The notes under the pieces are model-generated. The model had not been told where the DNA came from, searched no databases, and saw only the letters and a list, made by a program, of their open reading frames with translations. Of a DNA stretch of 64,000 bases, positions 48,734 to 61,700 are shown piece by piece; the stretch's first letter is position 1, and every line of letters begins with the position of its first letter. Origin of the DNA: Todiramphus chloris collaris (lineage: Eukaryota; Chordata; Aves; Coraciiformes; Alcedinidae); NCBI GenBank assembly GCA_025345505.1, contig JANVCC010000185.1, forward strand, positions 1,308,701 to 1,372,700. The letters are read 5' to 3'. The position numbers were made by a program, and so were the translations under genes.

Positions 48734-51339
48734 AGAAGTAGTGGTTTTCATCGCCTTGGTATCGACGGAATAAACAATGCTGAGGTGGTAAACATTTGAC
48801 CTTCCTATAATGAAAATAAAATCCTTGTTTCCTGCATGGCCCCTTTGACATTTTCTAATCTGTAAGTAAACAGAATATTGAGGGATTATGAAAACAACAA
48901 CAACAAAAGACCCAACAAACCCAGGAACACCATAGCGTGATGTGCTTACAAAACAACCAACTCCAAAACACCCCTAGGCTGACTCTTTGAAAATAACACG
49001 CACTTGAGTGAGACAGTACAGTGTGGAAACAACACACACCTCAACCCACAGCACATCGCACCGGAGCTGCCACGAGGTCTGCTCGGCCACACGAATGAAT
49101 CACGGCTTACCTCTGGGAACACAGAAGAGTGCAACTAGAACATGGGCTCCTCTGAGGACATACTAGAGCCTCAGAAAGCCACCACAGATGCCAAAACCTG
49201 CTTTTGGAGGAGAAACTTCAGCTTGAAAATACACAAGAGAAAAGCATAAGAGAAGAAAAGGTGGTAGATTGCTCTTCACATTCACAGGTAAAACAAAGAG
49301 ACTTCAGCACTGGCCCATTTAGTCTCTCCAGCCTTAGGCTTTCCAGAAAGCCTCCAGCCAGTCTACTGTTTCCAAGAGCTAGTGGTCACACGAGCAACGA
49401 TGGATGGTCCCTAAACACAAGGCTTCCAAGCCACTAGCAGTCTTCCTGACTACGCCATACCCTTCTCCCACCCTACAGCTCCAACTTCTTCTCAGGGGGT
49501 AGGATGCTCCCGACAGAGGCCGTGGCCCCTCGCTGCACAAGGATCGCTGCTGGCAGGCTGCGATGCTGCGATCCTACTGACGGTAGCAGAAGGAGCGAAG
49601 GGAAAAGCAATTTCAGGAAGAAAACCTCCAGCGCCAGAGGATGTATTTCTTCTCTTTTTCCATAGGCCAAGTGAAACCCCATAGACTCGAGAGCAGATTT
49701 TCACTTCAACATCAACGACTGCAGCGAGAACATAAAATCTGGTCAGCCACCCCGCCCTCCTCCAGAGCCAAACCCTCCTCTGGAGAGCCACGTGCTCACA
49801 GCACTGAGGAATGTTTGACTCGGGGTCATCAGCTTCATCAGTAGACAATCAAAAATATTTAAACGCTATTTGCAGCGATTTTGACTTAAGTACCTGCAAC
49901 TTGATTAACAGTCTTTTCTTCAGAGAGAGCTGCTGCGCATTCTCCCTCACCCCGCATCAGTAATGAAGCGCAAAAGCTGAAGTCAGTCATCATAGTCACT
50001 TTAAAGTACAGACCAGGGAGACTGAAAGAAATCCCAGTAAATAACTCACAGAGTAAGTTATTGCATACCTTAATATACAAAGAACTAAGAGCAAACACAG
50101 GTGAAGAACCGTACCCAACACTGTTTACCCTCGGATGGTAAAGTTCTTCCAACTGACAGAATGTTATAAATTGAGTAATCGACCTGCGAGGAAGTAAGGA
50201 GCTAAAGAGAGTTAAAAATTACCCTATAAATACCATAAAGATTAACAGATTTGTAATACCCACCCAAGAAGCGCTTACTCTAAGTAGAATGATTATGAAA
50301 ACACAGCAAGAATATTTACTACATAGCACAGAGTTCAGTATATACAGCCTGCCACAAAAGGCAGCACTGGTTCTTAATATAGTGACAGCTGAAAGTCACC
50401 ACTTAGGCTTCCCAGCTGATTAAAGGGTAGCACAAAGGCACACACCGTTTGCTGCTTTGGAAGACATTCAGATATTTTAGAAACCTTTTCAAGGTTGCTG
50501 GGGTTTTTTTTGCTCCAGTCTAACTTTTTCTGAGACTTACATTTCGCAGCTCTGACAGAAGAGCTAAGGAAAGCCTGACAGCACAACAGAAGGAAAGCAG
50601 GACTTCCAGGAAGAAAAGAGAAGGGAATTTTTGTGTTTGTGGTCAGCTATTCTACCCCAACTACCTATTCTTGGAGGCAACACCTACAGCTTTTCTCCCC
50701 ATCAGTATGTGTGCCCCGAGAACGAGAACCCACCACAAACTCCCCAAGACAGGCTGGACATTCAGAGTGCTCCTAGGCAAGAAGCAAACTGTTCCAACTG
50801 GCAGCAGAGACAAGTGTCCACAAGGTGAAGGACAGAGACTGACACTGAACTGCCTGAAAGGAACTGTACTGAACGGACTGTGAAGTTGCAATCCATCTCG
50901 TAGGTCAACATTCCCCAACTATTGCACCATCTGCAGTGATTTTGATCTCCAGTTCCACAGTTTAAAAATCCCTGTGTTAAGGAAAAAGTTATTCTCCCAA
51001 GTCAAAGAGGACAGCTGGCTCTGCAGAAAGAGGAAAAACTGGAATTTGCATTATCCTGTGCCACTGGAGCCAGCGTCCACCTCGGGAGCGAGCACAGACA
51101 AACCAGCTCGGGCTGAGCTGCCTCCCCACACACCAGCTCTCGGAGTGAGCAATCCCAACAATCCAGCATCCGTTTTTCCTGTCAGCATGGACTTAAAGCC
51201 CCGCTTCACACAAGCCACGAGTTTTCAACAGGCTGGTGGGTATCTCCCGCCTCGGAGCAAGCGGGCTCCTCCACCACCCAACGACAAAAGTAACCAGAGA
51301 ACAGGATCTGTCACTGAGCTCTGCAAAGCCAAAGCCTTG
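48734..51339. other. Noncoding stretch
   Basis: Unique sequence with CA-rich parts near 48890-49040 and AT-rich parts near 50160-50350. No exon, RNA gene or mobile element was recognised. Confidence 0.6.
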
Positions 51340-51950
51340 CCAATCCTCCGCGGGGCGTGGAGCAGCACCTGCTGTGTCAGCAGCCTGGGCGCGGGGCACA
51401 ACCCTTATCGGCGCGGCTTCTGCCCCCCGAGATGGCAGCGCGCGAGGCGAGGCGACCGCGCTCCTCCCGGACGCAGCGCACGGAGGAGAGGGATGGCAAA
51501 AGCGACCCCCAAGGGAGAGCAGAACCTGCCTTGGGGAACCCCGCCCGCATCAAAAGCTGAAGGATGTTTTGGGGCTGAAAGGTGGGATGCTGCGCTGAAA
51601 CGAGACACTGCGAGCTGCTGGGGAAGGTCCCTCAGCTGTCTGCTGGCAATGCCGAGACGCATATCTGGGGCCGCAGCAGCCAGGCTGCTGACAGCCATTC
51701 ATTTTGCAAATAGCTGTGGCAGCACAAGACATTGCCACCCCCTCCCCAGCGGGGAATCTCTGCCCTTTTCTCTAGCGCTGCCACGCTCAGCTCCGTTACC
51801 CTCGGCTCCCCGGTCGGGCCGGGCTGGGTTGGGTTGGGTTGTAAGAGGTTTGAGCTCAGCGAGCTGGCACGGCCGCAGCGCGCCAGGAGCACCCACGCCT
51901 CGCTGTGCCACCAGCGCCGCCAGAGCGGGAGCCACCTCCTCTCCCCAGCC
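51340..51950. other. CpG-rich stretch with long open frames
   Basis: CpG is densest at 51347-51490 and includes CCGAGATGGCAGCG, close to the YY1 core AAGATGGC. A GGGTT triplet repeat occurs at 51824-51841. A plus-strand frame is open from 50974 to 52017 (347 codons) and minus-strand frames are open opposite it. No known domain was recognised. It is a possible alternative promoter for NEK6 or an unrelated noncoding transcript. Confidence 0.4.
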
Positions 51951-54900
51951 AGAAGGCTCGTTTCCAGCAGGGGTTTCTGGACCAGCCTCAGCAGCATCTC
52001 CACACTTGGAAAAATGACATTTCAACAACATTTCCAACTGATGCTGCACGAGCAATCCCTCTGGATTACACATCACATTGAGCTGAACCGGCCCCGAGGG
52101 GCAGCAGCCACCTTTTAAAGACACGGAGAACTGAAACGTGCAGGGACCTCTGCACCTGCCAGCTCCAAACAGCTTCAGAATGAGAATTGCTTGAAATTAC
52201 GACCAAAACCAGGCAGTACTTTGATAAAATGACAAAATAAACCGCCGTCCTAAACGGCAAACGCGTTGATCTGTCAGGGCTGGTGCCCAAGGCCTGTGCC
52301 AAGGCAGGGGGTGGCCTGGCACCTTGATTCATCCAGGGAAGCACGTACAAAGACTGAAGTCCAGAGCTGGAGACCTAAGTTACTCAAAGCAAATAAATGC
52401 AAGACCTTTAAGAAGCACCTAGAGACTGTAATATACCTGTTAATAGTTCAGAGGGGGAAAAAAAAGATAGCAAGGAAACAACCACAAGGGGAAAACCTTT
52501 ATGCTAGAAACAACTTCAGAAAGAACAGCCTTGCTGTCTTCTGCAGTCTGTGATCAGACATGTCATAACTACTTCCCTAAGTCCTGGAATCGTGTGGAGT
52601 ACTAGCTCAGGGAACGGTAACACCATAGCCAGTTTACAATCTAGAACTACGTTCATGCCGTTCTGCACACAAACACCCCTGTACCATCTTGAGATCTGAG
52701 CAGAAAACACTCAGCTCTGGCAAAACCCATTCTGCCTTTCGCCCCTCCTCTTCTCCAGGCTTCCTGCACTTGGGCTCCAGTAAAAATCTGGATTTGCTAC
52801 ATACTTCCTTGCCAGGACTGAGTCTACTCGAGTTTGCTGTGTAAAACACCGTACAAGAACCGGACAACGTCACCTGATTGTAAACACACTGAAGAGGTAA
52901 CTCAGAAAATACCCGCAAGTCTTTCTGGTGGGCTTTTTTTTTGAGCTGTAATAAATAACACATTCTGACTGCTAAACAAGTATTTGGGAGGTTTCAAGAA
53001 TGCTTTGGAGTACAAAATTCCAAGAGTCTCATTCACTCACACCATTTGGTTTCAAATAGATAAGAGTCTGCTGCCGGTTCACTCAAACATGTAACAGGAA
53101 ACTCAAATTTGACTAAAAGGTTGTATTACATTACTACTGGGTTTATACGGAAGCCTTTTTAGAAGTAAGAAGCTAAGGGGAAGTTTTTTTTTCCTCTCCC
53201 ATCTGCGACAGACAGCTGTTCACTGCCTGGAATCTATGATAGTAGGCACTTAAAGTAGCACCAGGCTGAAGCAAACACTTTGGAAATATAATTTCTTTAA
53301 TTGCACTGACACCGTAAAATTATCTGCAATGTATTGCATCGTGCCGTGCAATAAGTGATATGGTACTACTAAAAACACTAGAAGCTAAATAAACTGGTTT
53401 CATTAATTTTAAAAAAGACTTTTTTTTCTGAAATATTTAAAAATGTTAAAAACCAACCCGAGAGACTTCTCACACACGCACAGCCCCAGCACTCAGAGCA
53501 AGCCCAGATGTTAAAGCACTTAGCACAGGTTAGAACTTGCAGTAATCTCGATCCAATCCAATATGCATATAAAAAATGAGCCAAGATAGAAAAAGAACCA
53601 TCTACCCATAAAAAGTTTTGACAGCTTTACAGACTTCTGCACTCGAACCACTATTAAAAATAACTCCCTGTGGTTTTCTGTTTTTAAACAAAATCTAGCT
53701 CAGGAGCTCTAGAACTGCCCGCTCCGTCCCACTCGCACAGAGCCTGGGGTCTCCCGCCCTCCAGTGCAGCCAGTTAAACCCAGCAGCTCCCAGTCTGCTT
53801 GCAGAGCCACTCCTGCCACCCGTTTTCAACCAAGCCTTTCACACAGCTTCATCTTCTGTGGATTTCGGCACGCTGCAGCCATCTCAACCTGCTGCAGAGA
53901 GAAGGCTGGGATTTTGAGAGTTCGAAATCTAGATTTTACATGCAAATTCTTTGGCTTCTGGGTTTTTCTTTAAGAAGAAAAACGTTGTTTGGGCCAACAC
54001 TACCTCCCAGTCTGAGCACCTTCTTCTATCTCCTACATACTGGTTGGGTTTTTTTCCTCCTTTTAACTTCAGAGACATAGCTCTACAATGAAACATGCAA
54101 TTCGGAAGAGATCTATTACACCACATCACACCCAACAGACCACCACTCCTGGAAAGCATCGGCCCAGGGGGGTCCAGCCTGCCTTCCCCAGGGCACAGCC
54201 CACCCCTGCACCAGTCCAGCCCACCAGTCCAGCCTGCCTTCCCCAGTGCACAGCCCACCAGTCCAGCCTGCCTTCCCCAGGGCACAGCCCATTCCTCCAG
54301 TCCTTGGTGGGTCTGTTCCCATCTGGGAAGAGGCAAGGACACAGCCAGGGAAAACACAAACTCTCCTTTCAGCAGCCACAGAGAGTAAACCATTCAACTC
54401 CCATTTAATCAAACTTTGTTGGGATTGTTTTTTTCTTCCTTTCTGGTTCCTCAGTTTTCCACCCCTTTACTCAGCTGCTGCACCAGCTCACCAACATTCA
54501 CAGTGCCAGCCCAGGCCCCAGGGGGCAGAGAACATCACCCCCTTCGGTAGCACCAAGCTGTTCGATGCCAGCTCAGCCGTGCAGGGACTCTGCGTGATGC
54601 TGAGACAGACCAAATCTTCTCAGTTCTGTCATTCTCTGCTTTCAGATAACTGTGCTTATCTTCTAGGGCACTTAAGAGATCTACTGATGAAAAAGCACAA
54701 GGAACGTGCCGAGTACTTGCACGTGCTTGTACTAAAAGCTTTACAAAGGGAAGGCTGAGGGTAACAGGACATAGTAACACAAGAAACTATTTTCAAGGCC
54801 TCTGCTTGTAACAGGACAAAGTATTCATTCTGCCCCTTTCCAACAACCTTTAACTTCCACGGGATTTTATACTGGGAAAGGCCATTTTGTGCAGTGCACA

Positions 54901-57239
54901 GAGCGTGGCACGGATGCCCGTGAGCTTCCTCTGCCACCGTTTTCTTGCCAAAAGCCACATTTTCAGGGTCTTCAGTGATGAGTGGTATCAAGGCAACTGT
55001 GACTTGTATTTCAGCTGCACAAATATTTAGTGTTTGCTTTCAATGTTGCAAGAATATTTTTCTTGCATTATGAGTTTACACTGGATACAAGGACATTATC
55101 CCAATTTCCTACCAACAACTGGGTCAGGCACCTGGATAGGTGTACACTGAATTAGTCACCCTCTAAAAAACAGGCAAAACAGACCTGTTGTGTGAGTTAC
55201 AAGACAAAAGCAGGAGTGTGTGTCACAGGCAGAGTGGCTACTCAGGACTTCCTTCATACTTCTGTGCTCAAACCATAGCATCACAGCCACAGATGGGTGT
55301 TGGAGTAATACTGAGGACGCTGCCATTCAAGACACGTTCAGTCAATGGTAAGGAGAAGCCCAGCCTGTAATATGAGGTTCCATATTTATTTTTCTCATTT
55401 GCTGGTGATCACCATGAAAAACCTCTTCTACAACAAGAGTATCTAAGAAAAGCAAATTAGAAGGACAGAAAAATAAAACACAAGTGGGGCTCTTACATTC
55501 CTTTTCTGTAAAGACTGTATCCCAGCAAGCCCCAGAGGTCACGCTGAAGCTCACTTCATTTTGCTCTTGAAATCCTACTCTAGGCACCAGCTCTGCTCCT
55601 CCAGCAATATATGGTCAGCCTTCTTGCTTTAAATACCAAATTAATACATTTGGTTTCTATGGCCTGCCCCACACACTGGCTGCTCCAGTACTCTGTACAT
55701 TGTCTGGTGTGGATACATCTTTCACAGCCTACAGGTTAAATATTTATCACCACATGAAGTGGGAAAAAATGTTTAAGTACATCCACTAATTTATCTTCTG
55801 CGTATCTAGAAAGTGAATTCTGAGGGTGTGCAGGAGGTGGACTTACTGGTAACTACTCCCCTTTTACAGCCAAGCAAGCAGAGGTAGAGCAGGAAAGCAA
55901 CCCACACAGGCATTTCTGGCTCCTACCCACACACGCGAAAAAAAATTAAGGAAAAAAAAAATGCTCATTTTCCTCTGAGTAAACAGCCATTAATAGATCA
56001 TTCGCTGTGCAGAAAGCTCTGCAAAGCCACTGAAAGGAGCCTTGAGACCAACAGGTCGGGCTGGACATCGCCAAAAAGCACACTGGGATGGAAATTTCGG
56101 AATCTCCCCCTATTTTCTCCAGCACAGCCTCAATAATTAGAGGAAATGAGAAAAGCCACAGACTCAATATTTTCAATGGATGCTTAACTATTACACATTG
56201 GCATAAAACTTTTCAAGTGGGATTGTATGAAGCGAGTACTACAGAAAAATATGTTTCCCAGTGTGGGCTTGGAGTCCATATTATTCATCTTCACCTGCTA
56301 TTCTGCCAACAAAATGAATCCTGAAGAATCTGAAAAGGTATATGAAAACTTGCACTCAAATTACATGCCCGTCCTCTCTCATAAAACACATATTTGTCAA
56401 GGAAGAGAATTCCAGAGAAAGGAGGGGAAAAAAAAAAAAGCAAGCAGAAGTGTTTTATACATCACAGGTGTTAAGTGGAGGGCCGATTCTGTTCTGACAG
56501 CCCCTCTGGGGTGACAGCAGTCACTCACACTCCATCTACAAATCTCACTTCCCACCGAAGATGCTCTTTTTCCACCATGATAAAAGTTCCCCCCCAGCCC
56601 CCATGAGTTTTAGGTCTTTAAGGCACAGAGTCATAGAAGCAGGGGCAGCAACACTCTTATCTAAAAGTTGTTCAGTTGTTCCTCCAACCCCCCCCCCCCT
56701 TTTTTTTTCTGTTGTTGCTGAAGAGAATACGACTGCCACAAAGTGTGTCCATGGGACAAAAATACCAGCGGAGTTTGACTCAATGTCAAGAGACGTCTCA
56801 AAACGTAAAGCTGCAGGAACGCTGCACAAGCTCCACGGTTGCTTACAGCGATTCACAGAAACGAACTTTTAAGGGAGACACAGGCATGACAGCCAGACAG
56901 TCATCATGTGTCAGGAACTTGCATCACTGGACTTCTAATTGCTACAATATTTCCTATCGAGCTACTTCTACTGCAACAACGCCATCGGCAATCACCGTTG
57001 GCAGGAACGCTCCCCGTGTGCGAGCAGACAGACAAACAGATGGAGCTCCCAAATCCACCATTATTCTCAACAAGCAGAAATCACACTTTGGAGGGAATGT
57101 GTTGGGGAGGAGAAAAAAAAACAATAAAAAAAAAGAGGCATTTCATAGCTCATCTCTAACATGTGCTCTCCGAAAGGCAGCGCGGTAATCCCTAAAGCAC
57201 TGGTTTTATCTCGGAGGTCTTATCTTTTGAGATAACACA
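51951..57239. other. Noncoding stretch left of the main CpG island
   Basis: It includes the 34-bp minisatellite (54171-54300) and a C12T9 run at 56688-56708. No supported exon was seen. On the minus strand a possible donor, GGAGT|gtgagt, lies at about 56526, but nothing else supports it. Confidence 0.55.
54171..54300. repeat. 34-bp minisatellite, three copies with an insertion
   Basis: The word gtccagcctgccttccccag occurs at 54172, 54227 and 54261, followed by g/tgcacagcccac. Spacing is 55 and 34 bases; the longer spacing contains an extra 21 bases built from the same words. Confidence 0.93.
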
Positions 57240-58720
57240 AAAGAGCGCACCCCAGAACGGGTCGGCTCCTCTGGCGGGAGGGGGCGAGGGGAACCAGAAG
57301 CTGCAGGCTCGGGAGAGAAGCTCTGGGGAGGGTCTCAGGCTCCCCGTGACCCCAGGGTTCCTGCACCGGTCCCGGGAGCTCTCCCAGAGACGGGACAAGG
57401 ACAGGCAGAGCCCGGGCTCTCCGGGGCGGAGACACCGGAGGGGCTCGCACGGGAACGGCTCCGCGGGGGCACGTGTGCCTGGCAGCGCCGCTGCTTTTCG
57501 GGTGGAAAAAACACAACAAAAAAGCTACCAAAACTCCACCACCTGAAAAGAGGCTCCGCACTGGCACCCAACCACAGCCCTTCGTGGTTTTGTAGCAGTT
57601 TTAACTTTGCTCGACCGCTAACGCTGCCCGGTGCCCGTGCCCGGCAGCCCTCGCGGGTTCGGTGCCGCTCCCGTTCCCTGCCCATCCTGCCCGGGCACGT
57701 GTCGGCCCGGGGCCGGCGGCGCGGCAGTCCCGGTAAGGACGGAAGGCCACGAAGCGTCGCGGCCGGGACCCCTCGGCGGCCCCGGCACCGTGGGCAGACA
57801 ACCCCCCCCCCNNNNNNNNNNNNNNNNNNNNNNNNNNNNNNNNNNNNNNNNNNNNNNNNNNNNNNNNNNNNNNNNNNNNNNNNNNNNNNNNNNNNNNNNN
57901 NNNNNNNNNNNNNNNNNNNNNNNNNNNNNNNNNNNNNNNNNNNNNNNNNNNNNNNNNNNNNNNNNNNNNNNNNNNNNNNNNNNNNNNNNNNNNNNNNNNN
58001 NNNNNNNNNNNNNNNNNNNNNNNNNNNNNNNNNNNNNNNNNNNNNNNNNNNNNNNNNNNNNNNNNNNNNNNNNNNNNNNNNNNNNNNNNNNNNNNNNNNN
58101 NNNNNNNNNNNNNNNNNNNNNNNNNNNNNNNNNNNNNNNNNNNNNNNNNNNNNNNNNNNNNNNNNNNNNNNNNNNNNNNNNNNNNNNNNNNNNNNNNNNN
58201 NNNNNNNNNNNCCACCCCCGGCACCGGCAGCGCCGCCGGGCCCGGGCCCGGGCCCGGGCCCGCGCCGTGGGTGGGTTTGGTTTTTTTTCCACGTCCCGCG
58301 GGCGTCAGCGGCCGAGCCCCGCGGCCCCCGTGGCGCAGAGCGCGAGCCGAGCCCTCCCACCGCCGCCGCCGCCTCTTTCCTCCCCCGGAAAGCGACGGTT
58401 TCCCCGCGGCCCGGGTGTCGGGAGAGCTGCCCGCGGCTTCCCCGCCCCGAGGAGCCGGCCTGGCGGCCGTTTGCGGGGTTTCCCGGGGGCAGCCGCAGGC
58501 TCGCGGTCCCGCGACCGGCTCCTTCCGCCGCCGGTGCGAGGCGCGGGGCCGCGGCCGCTTCCCCTGCTGGGCTCCCGGCGCTGCCGTGCGGAGCGTGGTT
58601 CGGGGCAGGCTCGGGCCCGGCGGCGCCGAGCGGTCCGGGGCGTTCCGCAGCCCGGCCGCGGGCCTGGAGCGAAGGGGGGCAGCGGCCGCAGCGGGTCCGG
58701 CTCTGAGATTCGTTGAGCGG
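57240..58720 (-). promoter_or_regulatory. CpG island, candidate main NEK6 promoter
   Basis: Very high GC and CpG content on both sides of the gap, with (GGGCCC)4 at 58238-58261, repeated CCG triplets and several GC boxes. It is the strongest island in the window and lies upstream of NEK6 in the correct direction. No TATA box or clear minus-strand donor was seen, so the first exon may lie in the gap. On the plus strand CCCG|gtaagg at 57732 could be the donor of a divergent transcript. Confidence 0.6.
57812..58211. other. Assembly gap (400 N)
   Basis: An unbroken run of 400 N, bordered by ten C on the left and by CCACCCCCGG on the right. Translations across it are meaningless. The round number suggests an estimated or default size. 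Confidence 0.99.
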
Positions 58721-61700
58721 TTGGGGTAGAAAGCCCGTAATTCACCCGTTGTCCCGGTTTGCGCCGCTGGTAGCACGGGTGTGTTTGCCTTGACATTCAC
58801 CGGGAGGTTTTGCAAGTAACAAAAAACCTGGAAGTGAACTTCACGATAAATAAAAACGAAACTAACCAGTCACAGTCGCATCTCGCTGGGCAGAAGGTGC
58901 GGGGCAGCAGCTTAGCTGCGGAGGAGGCGATGCTCAGGGCAGCCCGGGTGCTCCACGGCCCAGCTGCATCACAAGGCGTTTGCTGGTACAACTGGGAAAC
59001 TTCTGGGGCTGTCATGGCAGAAAAGTGCTCACGAGTTCAAATTAAGCCAGAGAGGCAAGCAAAGACACCTTTTGCCAGTACAGCTTCCTTTCTCCTCAGC
59101 CCATAGCCAGTTAAAAATAATACTTGTTTGTTTGTTTGATTAAACCCCCCAGCAGTCCTCTAAGCAGGAGGAGTTGAATTGCCGTCAGCTGCTGGCCGGG
59201 GGCTGATCCCCACTGCCCGCGCAGCTGGGGTGGCAGCGGCAGGCAGGAGGGCGAGGGTTCGGGTCGGCCAGGCTCACTGGGACAGCAGCAGATGCACGCA
59301 AGGAGCTCTGGTCTTTGGGCCGTGAGTGCTGGTTTCACCCTGTTTGTGCGGTGCCTTGGCCCTCACCCGTTGCCAAGGTGTCCTGCTGCGCTTGGCTGGC
59401 TAGAGAAGACAGTCGGGCACCGTGGCACCCTTCCCAACGGCACCCAGCGGTGTTTGGTTCCCGGGGGCCTGCGGGGAAAGGCCCCGTTCGGCACTCCGTG
59501 TAACGCTCACAAACCTACAGCTTCCAGGGAAACCTGTCTGGGTTTAATGCTTGTCTGCTGCGTCTCCTGCCTCTCCACTGGTGGCATCACCCACACCAGA
59601 GCTGCAGGGAACCTGCTCCCAGAGACATTTTGGTTCAAATAAGTCGCTTTTTCCATCAGACTCCACTTACATAGTTTCAGCTCTGAAGTAAGTCTCTGTT
59701 TTGCAGAACGATGGCAGACCTTTGCTCAGATGGCCTTGGTTATCCATCAAAACTCCTACTTTTAGGAAAACATTCTTGCTAAAGCAATGCCCCCTCCAGC
59801 ATCCAGAGAGACAAGAAGCTGCAGTTTCTGGGATATTCAGGTGGGCTTGTCAGATTTGAGCTGTTTCTCCTGGAAATGTCAGTAGGTTTTGTTTCTGTTG
59901 TAAAGTTGTTTACACAAGGCTAATATAAATTCAGTGCGTTCAGTTTGGGTGAATATAAACATGATCCTTGCAGGGGCTTGAGTTTCTGATACATCTCACA
60001 TTTAAGATACTGTAAAACTCGATTCTGTCTCCCGGAGCATTTCTGATAGCGCAAAGAGTTTTCTCTCCAGGGTACAGATGCCTGCACAGCTATGCAATGC
60101 TTCTCACTAGAGACAGAGCAATAGACACAACAGATGGAAACTGAGAGGCCACCTGGTTTTAAAGCAAATCATATCATCAATCTATCAGTACAAAATCTGA
60201 AACATGGGAAAGCGCTTAGAGAAACAAAATGAATTCAGTTGTTTCTTCAAACTCAATTTTCCCAAGGTCTGTTGATGTAACGTTTGCAAAAATGCAGTTC
60301 CTTCTCTTAGAAAGAGAATGTCAGTGGATCGAGGTGCAAGAACTTCAGTGTTTTACATCAAAACGGCAACAAAAAAAACGTGCACTGCCAGAAGTTACCG
60401 TCTTTCTACTCAGAAAAGCGGGTTTTCAAAATCTGCGACATTCTCGTGCGCAGCTTCAAGACCCAGGTTTTGCCTTGCTGAATTAGACAGACCGGACAGA
60501 ATTACTTTAGATTATCAACAGCAACTCAGTTAGGAAGGAGAATTAAATTTCCTCAATTAAGCCTCAACAGAAATAGACTTTCTTTCTTTCATAGTCTGCG
60601 CAGCAGTTCTGTGTGAAACGCCCTTCTAAACAACCCCCTCGGTGAGAGCCTTCAGAAGATGCTTGCGGCACTTTTCCCCGGTGAGAACAGCCGGGGGTCG
60701 ATGCTGCGGCCCAGCCGGTGCAGCCTGCACTGTGGCGTGCCCAGCCCGAGGATGGCACGGGCAGGTTCATGTCTCCAGCCAGGGCCTCCTGAAGCATGAG
60801 CTGTTTTCTGCAGTGTACCTTCCACCCAAACCATCAGCTAACCGTTGCCATTTTATCAGTTTATTTTACACAGTTCCGGGAAGGGTTGGTGTGCATTTTC
60901 ATCTACAATATTTAAAATCCCACTGATAAAAGTATCGAAAGGAACTCCTGGCATAAGCCTGTAAGGAATGGAGAACTACATAACTAAAAGTATTTTAAAT
61001 ATTTTTTAACCTCAAATACAAGGAAATAGCCTTCTATGCCTCTAAAGGTTTTATGGCTCACGTGGTTGTAGAGCAACCGCCACCTCCTCGCTGTTTACAG
61101 CCCACGTGTTTCAGTGGTGACCCATGGCTAGGGAGGCCACTTCAGTCGTTCAAACAGAGGCAAGCACAGCAAGTGAGCACAATGGGAATGGTGGAGGCTG
61201 AGAAAATGAAACGGGAAAATGTCTATACTACTTGCAGGTATGAAGATTCCTGCTAACAAGTCTGTTTTGGGAAAACTAGAATGATCTTGATCCAAATCTT
61301 GCAGGATTCTGAATCAACATACAGTCAATGTGATTGATTTGCTTTGTTCTGGGTGCTAAATGCAACTGTCACCGTACCCTTCATTCTTAGTCCACCATCG
61401 ATAAAACCCTGGCCTTACTGACTTAATATATGCCTATCGACTTATTTGCTATTTTCCTTTCTTAATGGCACACACAGAGGACGCTCTGCTAGAAGTTACT
61501 TTCAGACAAAAGGTACAAACAAACCGACCAAAACCAACCTTCCTCCTCAATGAAAATCACCAAGGTGAAAGAGGGAATTTTCCAGCAGCGGCTGGAGAAG
61601 ACGGGCCGTGCTCTCCCTCCCCGCAGCAGAGCTGCAGCGCGTCTTCTGCACACCCCTCCCGTGCGGGCGACTTGCCTGCTGCGTCTGCAGCCCGCACGCT

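Noticed and set aside
48252..48851. 199-codon repeat protein on the minus strand
   Set aside because: It is the 41-bp minisatellite read in several frames; the unit has no stop and is not a multiple of three, so the protein repeat is incidental.
54088..54408. Proline-rich or glycine-rich repeat protein at the 34-bp array
   Set aside because: The same explanation: open frames on both strands through a stop-free minisatellite, with no conserved start or domain.
57335..58815. Frames of 335-404 codons across 57.3-58.8 kb
   Set aside because: They run through 400 N and a CpG island; they are artefacts of unknown bases and low stop density.
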